NCBI GenBank assembly: GCA_029378245.1
Contig: JARKIF010000262.1
Coordinates: 1-39,026, forward strand
Length of the DNA: 39,026 bases
Reading direction: 5' to 3'
From: Roridomyces roridus
Lineage: Eukaryota > Basidiomycota > Agaricomycetes > Agaricales > Mycenaceae
Positions 1 to 9,942 of this stretch are shown piece after piece (the first letter of the stretch is position 1; the number at the start of each line of letters is the position of its first letter). Under the pieces are notes generated by a model. The model saw only the letters and a program-made list of their open reading frames with translations, was not told the origin of the DNA and made no database searches. Position numbers and translations under genes: made by a program.

Positions 1-1
1 G

Positions 2-520
2 CCTTCTGTGTCTAGTGTTCCTCGGAGGCAGAGTCCTGAGACGGTTGTACAACCAGAGGCTCAGGCTCCGCCAAGGGGAGCGCTGTTACCACATATGCGG
101 ACCAAGTCGCAGACGGCGATCATTGAGAATGCGCCGATATTGGGTTCTTCACGACCGCCGTCGAGGGGTAACGGCAAGGGTCGCAGGCAGACGGAAGATG
201 ATGACGATGACGACGACGCTGCGTCGGATAATACTGGGCATAGACGCAAGAAGCCGTGGTACGTCCTTCGGCGTCATCGACCACATAGTGATGGGACGGC
301 TGCTGCACCACCATCGTCGTTCCCGACTCCGAGTAATGCCCAAGCGGCTGCTGCGGCGACGTCGGATGTCCCTGCTGGGCGGTCGTTTGTTGTCATTCGT
401 AAGCCGCAGGCGAGCCCTGGACGGCCGCAACAGCTCTCGACTGCTTCGAGTCCTACGCCGCCACGCGGGTCGTTGATCGGCGGGAATGAAGATAATCGGG
501 CGTCCAGTGCGACCTCATAG
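2..520 (+). CDS. 3' end of an unidentified low-complexity protein gene (5' part off window)
   Basis: The frame is open from the window edge to a TAG at 518-520, giving about 172 residues with no internal Met that must be a start, so this is the C-terminal part of a longer gene. The visible protein is disordered in character: Pro/Ser/Arg-rich, with a run of seven Asp near residue 65 followed by a basic patch (HRRKKPW) and further Ser/Pro/Ala-rich sequence. No domain is recognised. The acidic run followed by basic residues and an RRH patch would fit a nuclear or scaffold-type tail, but that is a guess. The composition is coding-like (high GC, no stops over more than 500 bases), which is the main support. 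Confidence 0.6.
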   Translation, partial: PSVSSVPRRQSPETVVQPEAQAPPRGALLPHMRTKSQTAIIENAPILGSSRPPSRGNGKGRRQTEDDDDDDDAASDNTGHRRKKPWYVLRRHRPHSDGTAAAPPSSFPTPSNAQAAAAATSDVPAGRSFVVIRKPQASPGRPQQLSTASSPTPPRGSLIGGNEDNRASSATS

Positions 521-918
521 ACCCGGCGTTTCTCCTTCTCCTTTCACATATCTTGGCTTGCGCGGACATCTGTTGTCTCATTTACATACATCTTTCATCT
601 CTTATATCTCTCCCTCAGCGCACTCTCGACATTAATCAGACATCATATTATGCATGGGACTCTTTTCTTTCATTCATCTGCTTTGCTAAATGTGCTACGC
701 TACGGCTACGTACTACGAACTCACCAAGAAAACAAAGTTGTACCTATGTACATATTTAATTGGATGTGGATGAGGGGAAAATGTGAATCTTGTTGTATGC
801 CAAAGAAAGGCGCATGGAGTGCAAGTGTTCAGAAAATTGATTTACATTTGTGCCGAGTCTCTGAACGACGAAAACAATCTGGAAAGAAGAGCCCTATGTG
901 CAATAATACGATAACTTG
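521..918. other. Intergenic / 3' flank, no gene seen
   Basis: This AT-richer stretch lies between the stop of the left-edge gene and the 3' flank of F-box gene A, which comes from the opposite strand. The genes converge here, so it must hold both transcript ends. No coding sequence, RNA gene or repeat was recognised. Confidence 0.5.
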
Positions 919-968
919 CTATGAATGATATCAGCAAATAGGGCGGACAAGACTAGGGCGGAACTCAC
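919..968 (-). other. Predicted 3'-UTR intron of F-box gene A
   Basis: On the minus strand the sequence after the stop of gene A reads GAAG|GTGAGT, then TTGCTGAT as a good branch site and CATTCATAG as acceptor: a 50-bp intron starting 13 bases beyond the stop. The same arrangement follows genes B, C and D, which is what makes it credible. Confidence 0.65.
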
Positions 969-981
969 CTTCGTTGTACAT

Positions 982-2076
982 TCACGCTCCGACTAGATGA
1001 ATGGAAAGGGATGCGAGGGGAAATGCTTCTGCGTAAACCTCCCGTGTAGTACGCGCAGAGAAGATTTCGATTTGTCGAGGATATCCATGGCGACAGACTG
1101 CGGAGACTGCGGAGAGAGCGCCAATAGGATCTGGGCCCAGAAAGAATTCGTCAACTGCCAAGGTCTGCAGTACTGGTAAATGCAATGCGCTGAAAAATTG
1201 TCGCAATTCATCTTTGCAATTCGCAACGTATTCAAGTCGCAGCGAACGCAAGGGTAATGACGGAATCGAATAATCTGTCGATGGTTTGCCGGCGAGAATT
1301 GTGAGGGTGCAATCCAGGAGCATTGTACTGTGCCGGAGGATCTCGACCGCCTCATTTGTGTACAGAGTCTCGACCTCGAGCGTCGTGATTTGGGACCATG
1401 GTAGTGTCACAATGAAGGGATTGAAGCTCCTATGCAGGACCACATGGTTCAGGAGCGGCGCATCTGCAAACAGAGCCGCTGGGGTTCCAGGGACCTCGTC
1501 GCAATCATCTATCCCTATGGTCAAACTGCGAAGGAGGGGCATGGATCCTGCGATCTTGCGCAAGCCCTCGAAGGGTAGGTCGAATTCCATATCTTGCCAG
1601 CGCGTAGCATGGCATAGAAGTGCCTCGACATACTCTCCGACGATGCTTTCGTCGTCCATGTCACACTCCAGCCGAATGGAGAGGCCACAGTTTCCTGAGC
1701 GCCGGAGCCACCTCTCGAGCAGGTCTTTCTGTTGAGCATCATATCGTGGATTGTCGAGGAATAAGTCGACGGTGCTCCAGAGGGCAGGCGTAGCCAATGC
1801 CACATCGCGCCATTGGCGACAAATTTGGAGTAGAAACGGCGGTGACTGTGGCCCGATCACGTTGGGCCGCTCCGGGTATGAGGGGAGAAATTGAAGGAAG
1901 ATTTCGGACGTGATTTCGGGGGGAAGAGTGAGGACAGGATACTTGAAGTCGGCGACTGTTTGGCTGCACTTTTCGCGCTCGGCTAGAAGCGCGTCCATGA
2001 GGCGTTGTAGTTTCTCTATCTCGATATCCAGCTGGGAAATACGGGCACGAGCGGCAGCCAGTGTAGAGGAGGCCAT
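982..2076 (-). CDS. F-box-like protein, copy A
   Basis: Intact 364-residue protein. Residues 1-45 form an amphipathic coiled coil (ISQLDIEIEKLQRLMDALLAEREK). An F-box-like domain follows at about 47-105 (LPPEITSEIFLQFLPSY ... LLQICRQWRDVALATPALW), the pattern typical of the large Agaricomycete F-box-like family. The rest is Leu-rich and fits an irregular leucine-rich repeat substrate-binding region (LRSLTIG, LPWSQITTLEVETL, LPLRSLRLE). F-box proteins usually bind Skp1 in SCF ubiquitin ligases and select targets for degradation; the substrate is unknown here. The start is ATGG in a good fungal context and matches the other copies. The gene is head to head with copy B, 80 bp between ATGs. A short acidic loop (DMDDES) sits near residue 140, where the paralogues vary. 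Confidence 0.85.
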   Translation of the reverse strand: MASSTLAAARARISQLDIEIEKLQRLMDALLAEREKCSQTVADFKYPVLTLPPEITSEIFLQFLPSYPERPNVIGPQSPPFLLQICRQWRDVALATPALWSTVDLFLDNPRYDAQQKDLLERWLRRSGNCGLSIRLECDMDDESIVGEYVEALLCHATRWQDMEFDLPFEGLRKIAGSMPLLRSLTIGIDDCDEVPGTPAALFADAPLLNHVVLHRSFNPFIVTLPWSQITTLEVETLYTNEAVEILRHSTMLLDCTLTILAGKPSTDYSIPSLPLRSLRLEYVANCKDELRQFFSALHLPVLQTLAVDEFFLGPDPIGALSAVSAVCRHGYPRQIEIFSARTTREVYAEAFPLASLSIHLVGA

Positions 2077-2156
2077 TGGGAGAAGGAGGGAGCAAGAGTG
2101 GCGTGCGCATCAAGTGCAAACAACGCGCCTTTCTTCCCAAACGATCGTCTTCCCTG
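2077..2156. promoter_or_regulatory. 80-bp divergent spacer between F-box copies A and B
   Basis: The ATGs of copies A and B are separated by only these 80 bases, so both 5' UTRs and any promoter core must lie here or inside the opposite gene. The leader motif shared by the plus-strand copies is present in the B orientation only. No clear TATA box was seen. Confidence 0.5.
2108..2136 (+). promoter_or_regulatory. Conserved leader motif of F-box copy B
   Basis: The block starts CATCAAGTGCAAACAAC and continues into CGCCTTTCTTC, about 20 bases upstream of the ATG. The same block precedes copies C, D and E at nearly the same spacing. It may be part of the 5' UTR or simply an unchanged part of the duplicated unit. 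Confidence 0.55.
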
Positions 2157-3254
2157 ATGGCCTCTACCCTTGCTGCCGCTCGTGAACGCATCTCTCAGCT
2201 TGATATCGAGATAGAGAAACTACAGCGCCTCATGGATCCGTTTCTCGCTGAGCGCAAAAAATGCCAGCAGGTGCTCGCCGACTACACATACCCCATCCTG
2301 ACGCTTCCGACGGAAATCACCTCCGAAATCTTCTTACAATTCCTCCCCTCGTATCCGCATCGACCCAACGTTATCGGTTCGCAGTCACCGTCATTGCTGC
2401 TTCAAATCTGTCGCCAATGGCATGATGTGGCACTGACTACACCTGCGCTCTGGAGCACCCTGGAGCTACTTCTCGACTATGGAGGATCTCATGCCCAACA
2501 GCGAGATCTACTCGATGTGTGGCTCCGGCGCTCGGCAACGTGTCCACTATCTATACGATTGGATTGTTCCGAAGAATTGGCGGATGACGACGACGAGGGA
2601 CCTTCAATCGTATTTGGATTCGTCGATTCACTTCTGTGCCATGCCATGCGCTGGCAAGACATGGAATTCGTCCTACCTTTCGAGTGCTTGCGTAAAATCG
2701 CAGGAAGCATGCCCCTCCTCCGCAGGGTGACGATAGGGATAGCCAATGGGCCAGTTTCCCCCGAAACCCCAGCGGTTCTTTTCACCGACGCCCCGGTCCT
2801 GAACCATGTGGTCCTGGACGGCAGTTTCAATCCATTCGCTGTGCAACTGCCATGGTCCCAAATCACGACGCTCACGGCCGAAGCTCTGTACGCGAATGAG
2901 GCGTTCGAGATACTTCTGCACGGTACAATGCTCCAAGATTGCACCCTCAGACTTCTCAACGGCGAACCGTGGACGGATTCTTCGGTTCCACCGCTACCGT
3001 TGCGCTCGTTGAGACTTGAAAACCTTGGCGGTGGCACGGATCAATTGCGGCGATTTTTCAAAGCACTACACCTGCCGCTGCTGCAGACCTTGGCAGTCCA
3101 CGAATTTTTTTTGGGGCCAGATCCTATCGCAGCTCTCTCCGGAGTTTGTCCCGAGCGATATCCTCGAGAAATCGAAATCTTCTGTGCGCATGCTTCACGA
3201 GGGATTTATGCGGGAGCGTTTCCCCTTGCATCCCTCTCCATTCACAAGTTCTAG
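2157..3254 (+). CDS. F-box-like protein, copy B
   Basis: Intact 365-residue paralogue of copy A, starting MASTLAAARERISQLDIEIEK. The ATG at 2157 aligns with the starts of all other copies. An in-frame upstream extension to about 2076 exists, but it would read through the shared leader motif and has no counterpart, so I do not use it. Order of parts: coiled coil (1-45), F-box-like domain (about 47-105; LPTEITSEIFLQFLPSY, LLQICRQWHDVAL), then Leu-rich C-terminal region ending SLSIHKF. The variable acidic loop (ELADDDDEGPS) lies near residue 145. Likely role: Skp1-binding adaptor of an SCF ubiquitin ligase, by family only. Its 3' flank (3385-3600) resembles that of copies C and D, showing that duplication carried flanking DNA. 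Confidence 0.85.
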   Translation: MASTLAAARERISQLDIEIEKLQRLMDPFLAERKKCQQVLADYTYPILTLPTEITSEIFLQFLPSYPHRPNVIGSQSPSLLLQICRQWHDVALTTPALWSTLELLLDYGGSHAQQRDLLDVWLRRSATCPLSIRLDCSEELADDDDEGPSIVFGFVDSLLCHAMRWQDMEFVLPFECLRKIAGSMPLLRRVTIGIANGPVSPETPAVLFTDAPVLNHVVLDGSFNPFAVQLPWSQITTLTAEALYANEAFEILLHGTMLQDCTLRLLNGEPWTDSSVPPLPLRSLRLENLGGGTDQLRRFFKALHLPLLQTLAVHEFFLGPDPIAALSGVCPERYPREIEIFCAHASRGIYAGAFPLASLSIHKF

Positions 3255-3286
3255 GCTTAGCTGGGCATCATGCGTGGATGGTGAAG

Positions 3287-3352
3287 GTAATCGACTGTTC
3301 CGCCTTACGCGGCCTTAGCTTCTTCGTCCCCCTTTGCTGATCTCATTCATAG
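3287..3352 (+). other. Predicted 3'-UTR intron of F-box copy B
   Basis: GAAG|GTAATC at the 5' end, TTGCTGATCTC as likely branch site and CATTCATAG as acceptor give a 66-bp intron beginning 32 bases after the stop. Donor context and branch/acceptor block match copies A and C. Confidence 0.6.
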
Positions 3353-6114
3353 GTTACCATATTTTTGGACTTGCGGCTTTTTGTTTCTTGATTGTTTTAT
3401 GCCATGTTCGCGAATGGGAGACAGCTCTTGCGTTGTTCAGAGATTCGGCATGAATGACAACACATGAGTCGAGAGCGCAGACGTGTGCGATTGAAATGAG
3501 GGGCGTGAGCCTTATGCGGCATGTGCCTCAAGAGTCGGGTCCGATGGCGAATGATTCTCGCAAAGCCCTCGTCCCACTCGGGATTCCAGGCCGATGGTTT
3601 TGCTACCCTAGTATCAAGTAGCCCACGGGCTCACATCGAAATCTTATACCTACATGGGTCCCTACCTATTCAAATGAGAAGTAGGGCTGGAACCGGGATC
3701 AATGACAGTCCGGTGTGTGACCATCATGATCGGTGCGGAGCGCGTAACGGGAGCCGAGCCAGTGCCCCAAACGGGATGCCCGATCGATCGCACCAGCCCG
3801 CGAGCGTGAACAGGTGTGAACGCCGCCCCGACGCAAAACGCTCGACAACGCCGACGAACGCGCGCCGAAGAGAGAGGAAGGGACGTGGGGAGGAGGGAGG
3901 GAAATATGAAAAATGGAAGGGAGAGCCGGAGCGAGCAAAGGAAATAGGAGGGAGGCTGTACACCTGCCCCAGGCGCCGGTAGACTCCAGAGGGAGTTGGG
4001 ACGAATAGAAGGGGCAGAAGGGGCAGTGTGGAGAGAAAAAAATATCTATGCAAGTGTGAAATGTGCGCCGAATCGCGCCGGGAGGAATAACCAAGGCATT
4101 TGCCAAGGAAATGTCCGCCACACAAGTGTCGTCTGTGCATCTCCCAGGTGCTGCTACACACGGCTGTGAACCACAGAAAAGCGAGCAGGGAAGAGGTACT
4201 GACGTGCCAACGCGTCAAAGGACAAAGCCGCGGGAGAAAAGTGGGGCCGAGGCACCACGACAAATCAATTGCGCAAGGCGTTGTTGCGGCAGGCCTCTCG
4301 AGAAGGATGTGTGGAGAGGAGCAAAGGGCAGAAGAAAATGGAATGGCCTCCGAGGAAAGAGAGGGCGGCCCCAAAATGACCGAAATGCAATGCAAGTACT
4401 CACTCTGTAGCCACCACAGATGATCCAAGTATAAGGGTCCCTCGAACCGAATGCCACATCGTTCGCAGCAAGAAAGAGGCAGAAGGTGAGATTCAAGAGT
4501 GTGCTGAGGAGAGGGTAGGTCGAGTCGATGCAATTGTCAAGCCGGAGGTAGCGAATGAAGTCAGACAACCGTTACGATAGCTTCGGAATCAATACCCCAA
4601 GTACATCGCCGAGCTCGCTAAGACCTTGGCAGCGGCAAGCCGGGCGCCAGATCTTGTACAGCATACCGCTGCGATGCCGGCCGCGTACATTTAGCGGGAC
4701 TGTGCTTTTCGTGCGTTGACATCTGTGGGATCCCCAGCCAAAATCTCGCCACACTCATCGCAGGGCTAAAAAATGACAGTCCAAGCGAGATAAAGTCAGT
4801 CCAGACGAGATAATGGACAGTCCTGGCATCGAGCCGGGATATACGGCAATTCGAGCAATCCTGAGTGATCTAGCTAATATTGCAGTACGACAGTGCGGTA
4901 AACGCTGTTACTCACATGAATACACACGGAGTGGGCCAGTCAGTGTTTTTTTTACAGACATGTGGTCTTGATATACCTAGGACCGAGGTTGGCGTGCGAC
5001 GCGTCTTGGACGCGTTATTTGCTCAGGTTGTTTTGATGATGTATATCAGCTTGTCCGCTCCCACCATGACGACGCGTACGCCTCCTCGTTTTCAACACAC
5101 CTGAAGCACAAACGGCGCAGTAATCACCCCAGCATTGGTCAGAGATGGCTGAGACTCATTGAGGGCCGTCCCCATCTCTAACCACCTCCCAATGCGCGCA
5201 AGTCACAACCCGCTATCCCTCCACCGCTATCCCAGGCTATCCCATCGACGAGTGCGGGTTTGGCGTATAGCATGGATGTGTGATGCGTCCGCACACGGTT
5301 TCATCTCTCGACGAATACTCATCCATTCCATACCCAGGGTCCGCCCTTTGTACGCGTTGGACGTGGCTCCACGCACTCAATGCTGGTTCACGAGCCCATC
5401 GTTCGGAGCAACCCGCCCTCCACCATTCAGCCTGTTCTTTGTTGTTAGCCGCACTTCCTCTGCATTGGCCATATGAATTTCCCGGCAATCTCTCGTGCGT
5501 GCGAGACTCAGACACCGTACATAGGTGAACGGCGGTCTCCATTTGGGTTACGCGATGCAGCTGGTAAGTGAGCAAATGATCTTTCTACGAGACATTGACA
5601 TGAAACAGACACCTCCTCAATACCACGCGCTGACGCCAGTGCGCGTCGCCGCCTGCTGCTGATATTGTGGGTGGGAGGGAGGAACGAGAAGGTAAGCCGG
5701 TGTTACTCGCAGAGCGGGTTTCTCACCATGCTGTGCGCGGTTCTCAGCCGTTTAGCGAATGTGAATAGCGGGGCCCGTCACCGTGTTCTCAATGGGGCTC
5801 GGATGCGCTCGCGACCCGAGCGGCCGATTCGCACATGGCTCACCGTTAGCAGCGTATTTGGGAGAGCGTGGAGACTCATGGAAAGCGTCCAGTTGTGGGT
5901 CCATCCCTCTGTGATTTTGCTCATTGTGCTGACCATGAATCCAGTGCGTTGCTTGCAGCGGTCAACTGTTAGCCGTAATTCCGGCGGCCCTGAGGCGGGG
6001 TGCACACCGCTCCGGTTTTTTCTTTCTCCTGGCTCACGGGGCACTGTATGTATTCAGGTTTGTGTACATGTTCGATCGTAGACAGGGGCAATATACACCT
6101 TCTTTTCTGAAACC
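3353..6114. other. 2.8 kb between F-box copy B and the tyrosine recombinase: no confident gene
   Basis: The first 300 bases are duplicated 3' flank of the F-box unit (compare 'TTGAAATGAG.GGCGTGA' near 3493 with the region after copy D near 12730). Beyond that I see only fragments. On the minus strand 4404-4568 could be an exon with a hydrophobic stretch (LLNLTFCLFLAANDVAFG) ending at a good donor (AGA|GTGAGTACT), but no start or partner exon was resolved. On the plus strand 5564-5608 is a canonical 45-bp intron (GTAAGTGAGC ... ACATGAAACAG) without a convincing reading frame. At 4774-4822 the short block GACAGTCCAAGCGAGATAAA recurs imperfectly in tandem. Open frames here on both strands are long mainly because of biased composition. 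Confidence 0.4.
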
Positions 6115-7822
6115 ATGTCAGCGGACGACCACTCGCTACTCTACACCCTGCGAAACACCATCTACGCCGGCAATGAGGATCAACCCCATCCCAACGACAT
6201 TCAAGATGATCTTGAGGCGGAGGGGGAAACATTCCCCGAGGATGATGAAGAGAACGGAGACGAGTTAGGCAGCGGTGAGAAAGGAGGGAAATCAACCGGA
6301 GGAGAGAATATGGACATAGCCGAGTTGCAGGGTGTCCTTGCGGAGGCCTCAAAGGGTGTAACTGAAGACACGGACAAGGAATATAAACGGCAAGTGTCTA
6401 TTCACTTAGCAATCGCGCGGCTAACAGACTTCAGGTTGATGAACAAATGCCGTGAATATCTCATCTCGGTGAAGCTGATCAAGCCCGGGGACGCATTTTT
6501 CACCAAGAATCCGGGTGATCTTACTCCGCTGTGCATCTGCCTGTGGATAATGAGCGAGTTGAGTTACTTCAACTCAGTCGACAGTTGATTACTGACTTGT
6601 CTCGTCAGATGCGATGAAATTAACCCAGATGGGACGGCAAAACCACACACTGAGACTCGGAACGGATACGTACATGCCCAAAAGATGCGGGCAGCTATGA
6701 CCTACGCGTTCGGCCGCATTCACGGGCTCGGATCTCTAACCTGGCACCGGAGTGAGGTCAGTGGTCGGATGATGGGTAATCCCTCTGTATCCGATACGGT
6801 CGCGATATATATGACCAGTCTACGCCGCCGTAAGGTCAAGTTCTATCTATTATCTTCGTGATTTAGCTTACTGATGTATGATAACAGGTTCGAGCTGGGC
6901 AAACCGCCACTAGCTCTAGAGCAATCACCGCAGTAAGCTTCAGAAAATTCTTCTTATAATGTTCATTGAGGAATTCCAGGAAATTATCCGTGAACTCTAC
7001 AACTACAATCATCAGCCTGACGTTGGGGATATCAAGTCGTACACACCCGGAAGACGTTCTGCACCCAAGAAGGATCACGAGTGGGCCGGCGGTCGTATGC
7101 GGCGACTCCTCCAGTGCACATATGTTCTGGCCTTTCTCTGTCTCCTCCGCTTCGATGAAGTACTGAAGATACGGCTGGAGGACATTCAGTTTGTGACCCC
7201 GACATGTGTCAAATTGACCCTCCCTTTTCGCAAGACTCATCAATTTGGCAGTAAGTCGGTTGTCTCCCTTCTATGCGACACTCAATGAATACTCTAGATG
7301 TCCAACCATTTTATTTGTACCTGCTGCCCGAGCCTCTCGCTTACCTTTGCCCGGTACGGGCACTTGCTGAATGGTTGGAGGTCCTGGGGGCAGCGGGTGT
7401 AGACGAAGGCTATCTATTCCGCAAAATTGGTGCAGGTGACCGTATATCCGTCAACAATGAGCATATGGTGCGAGTCAATCTCTCAGATATTTGGATGCGC
7501 TGATTTTTGTGAATAGACAAGTGAAACATTTTTGGAAATGTTCCGAAACAACCTGGTCGACATCCACATTTTCCCCGCTCCCTACGGAACCCACTCGTTT
7601 CGTCGCGGAGGATGTCAGTGGTTGTACACCACCTGCCGCTGGGGACTGCGGCGTATCTGTGATTGGGGCGGATGGAGTACAGATTTCAGCAGCATGACAA
7701 TCGTCAAGTATTTGATATCCTACGCTGACGATCCACAGGAGAAACGGGAGGACTTCATGAATCCCAATCGTGCCCCATCTGTGAAGTGCTACACATGTGG
7801 TCGCAGCTGCCATTGTATTTGA
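6115..7822 (+). CDS. Tyrosine recombinase, spliced, complete catalytic set
   Basis: Six exons join in frame: 6115-6557, 6609-6834, 6888-6932, 6980-7250, 7298-7467 and 7517-7822. They give about 486 residues with five introns of 47-53 bp, most with CTGAC/CTGAT-like branch sites. The N-terminus (to about 85) is acidic and disordered. Residues 90-235 look like the core-binding (SAM-like) domain and contain HAQKMRAAMTYAFGR. The catalytic domain follows: box I Arg about 295 (LCLLRFDEVLKI), beta-hairpin Lys about 323 (PFRKTHQ), H-x-x-R at about 411-414 (GTHSFRRGG), Trp about 438 (CDWGGWS, the His/Trp position) and Tyr nucleophile about 450 (IVKYLIS). A Cys-rich tail (KCYTCGRSCHC) could bind zinc. 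All catalytic residues remain, so the protein may be active in DNA strand exchange. It faces a SAP-domain gene, stops 35 bp apart. I infer a Crypton-like or related fungal YR transposon; the fold call is firm, the class is not. Confidence 0.85.
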
Positions 7823-7857
7823 GCTAAATGCCAAAATTTTATTAATGTGGAATATAG

Positions 7858-9530
7858 CTAATCTGAATCGTCTGAATCTTCCGTGTTGTACCCCTTGAAC
7901 CGGCGGTAAATCCGTGCAAGTGCATCGTTCTTCTGGTATGGCTTCCACTCTGAACCCTTCCGATACATCAGCTGGCTTGGTGGAAGCTCAGCTTTGGCCA
8001 ACACCGCAAGGCGTGCATCCTCTTCTTTCCGTTCGGCCGTCAGAGCTGTCAGGATGCGGGTGAGCGGTAACCGTCGTACAACGCCGTTCTTGTCAGAAGC
8101 CGAGAAGCGAACCCAAAAGTCGTCGAGGGTAGTCCTGGTCATCGCCTCAACCAAAACCTAGGACAAGAGTGAGCTCAAAAAATAATCAAGATTGGGTAGA
8201 ATACGCACCTTCCATTGAAACCACGAACCCCTTGTACCGTGCCATTTGGGATTTTTCGAGTGTTTGTACAACTGAGCCCAATAGACGAGAGGGATCGGGA
8301 CGCCGTTGATGGTGAGTGGTGACGAACCCTTCCAGGTGGGAAACCTATCATTCCAGACCTCGAGAATCCAGTCAGGATCATCAGCAATACTGAAAAGCGG
8401 AGGATCGGGAAGCTTGGAAGTGAGGCAATGGACCTCCCGCTCCCCCGCGAGAAGAATGGAACGCCAAGAGGCAGGTGCACTGCCTGTGGCGCCAGAGACG
8501 GGACTCGGAGCCTGGAATGCTGTGTTTGCGGCGTGCACATTCGAATGCGACGCCGAGAGCTGAGCCGGAAGCTCTGGGGGAGTCTGAGTATGCTGCACAA
8601 ACGGAATTGTTGCCACTGGATGGTCGGACGGAATCTCGTGCACAGTCTGCGCAGTCGAGTCAGAAAGGGGACTGGAGTGGGGTGCCGACACGGATAAGTT
8701 TGAGGGAGTAGCACTGATCGTAATATGGTGATCATCGACAAACTTTTGGAACAGGGAGACAATCCCTGCGTGAGATGTGTTTGTAGAAATCTGTCCCCAA
8801 AATTGAACATCGGCGAAGACGTAGAGAAAGAAAGAGAATATACCCCAGGTTGCCCTGTACCTGGAGACGTCGTCGAGCCGTGGGAGACACTGGTATAAAT
8901 GCTGGCCTGGGTATCCGGCGGGGGAACGGGCTTGAATGGGTACTTGGATGTGATGTTCGAAGACTAATATACATATTGAGGAAGGTAAGAGACGAGCCGC
9001 GAGCCGAGAATCACTCACCCAGTTCCGAATAATTTCTCTCTTAGATATCACTTGCTGTCCATCCACGGACATATATCCAGCTTGAGGATGAACCGCTCCA
9101 TCCTCGAGGAAGTGCTGTTGTGTACGCAACTCGGAGATCTTTGGTTTAGCTTTGGTGTTAAGTTTGCGATGCCCTTTATGAGGGTTTGTAGCACCGGGGA
9201 GGAGGCTAATGTATATGGAGTCGTGGAGACAACGGAATGTTGAGAACGCGCACCTATTCCAAGTTGGGGATTGATTACTGCTGAACTTTGTGAGCCGGGC
9301 GGTGAGCTCGGACTTGTTGCCAGAGCGCGGAAGCTTGAAGCGGTCGCACAGCTCCGATAGCTGCCTATTCGATACGTTTCTGTGTGTCAATGAGTATCAG
9401 CCGGCATTCAAAACGTGAACACGCACAACGAGATATGTTCTATTTCCCACTCCCCTGCAACTTGGACGCCGTAGGAGCCGATCTTAGGGAAGGGAAGCAA
9501 GCGGGCACCCCCCGAGACCTCCTTGGGCAT
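7858..9530 (-). CDS. SAP-domain protein convergent with the tyrosine recombinase
   Basis: Six exons on the minus strand, in transcript order 9530-9427, 9379-9254, 9205-9019, 8963-8861, 8765-8209 and 8157-7858, join in phase to about 458 residues; introns are 47, 48, 55, 95 and 51 bp. The ATG at 9530 is the only in-frame Met upstream of the SAP exon. Residues about 36-68 are a SAP motif (NRQLSELCDRFKLPRSGNKS), a helix-extension-helix DNA-binding module. A linker (LLPGATNPHKGHRK) and a Ser/Pro/Thr-rich middle follow, then a conserved-looking globular C-terminal part with many Trp (DWILEVWNDRFPTWKG, WHGTRGSWFQWK) and an acidic tail (EDSDDSD). The intron 3/4 region (8861-9018) is the least certain. 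Inference: it binds DNA, perhaps element ends, for the neighbouring recombinase. No enzymatic motif was recognised. Confidence 0.75.
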
Positions 9531-9942
9531 GGACACACTGGCCTCTCCAGAACAGCCCGTCAAGCCGTTAGAATAAAGGCGGACTCGGAAGGCGGACACG
9601 AAGAGGGCGGCGGCGAGGTCGAAAAGCGAGAGGAGGCCGAGCAAGAGCAAGACGAGGAAGACGGCGACAGCAAAGCGATGAAACGCCCCGTCGCTGCCGC
9701 CGTCGATCACTGCCGTCGCGTCGCTGCCGCCGCCAGGAGGTGGTGCGAGCCAAGCCACGCACGTGAGTTCGGACCTGCGAACCGAACGGAGATCAGCCCC
9801 CGTAATCAGTCCGATCAAGATTCCCAGTCCCAAGCGACGGCTGCCCGATCAGGGTGATCCGGCGTGACAGGACTGTCATAGTCCAGGAAGAAGGATCTTG
9901 ATTCTTGTTGTATTTGCCGGCCGAGGCATACCAATCAGTTCC
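9531..9942. other. Intergenic between SAP gene (minus) and F-box copy C (plus)
   Basis: GC-rich divergent spacer that should hold both promoters. Open frames cross it on both strands, including one in frame with the SAP gene start, but none has an upstream ATG or a recognisable domain. At 9870-9879 the 10-mer GGACTGTCAT is the exact reverse complement of ATGACAGTCC at 3702-3711, on the other side of the recombinase/SAP pair. Confidence 0.45.

Noticed and set aside
3724..4533. 269-codon open frame on the minus strand
   Set aside because: Cys/Ser/Leu/Pro-rich translation of a purine/pyrimidine-biased stretch, no domain, and a good donor site interrupts it; treated as composition-driven.
4774..4880. 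Possible tRNA-like sequence (GGCATCGAGCCGGGAT block)
   Set aside because: No acceptor stem, anticodon arm or T-arm could be assembled around it.
6115..7822. Reading the tyrosine recombinase as a bacterial or phage integrase contaminant
   Set aside because: Five short introns with fungal branch sites are required for the catalytic domain to be in frame, so the gene is native to a fungal genome.
6115..9530. Calling the module a Starship
   Set aside because: Starship captains are DUF3435-type recombinases known from ascomycetes at the 5' end of very large elements; this protein and its layout do not match that pattern on sight.
9384..9857. 157-codon plus-strand open frame over the SAP gene start
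   Set aside because: It lies antisense to SAP exons 1-2; Arg/Ala/Glu-rich shadow of GC-rich sequence with no domain.
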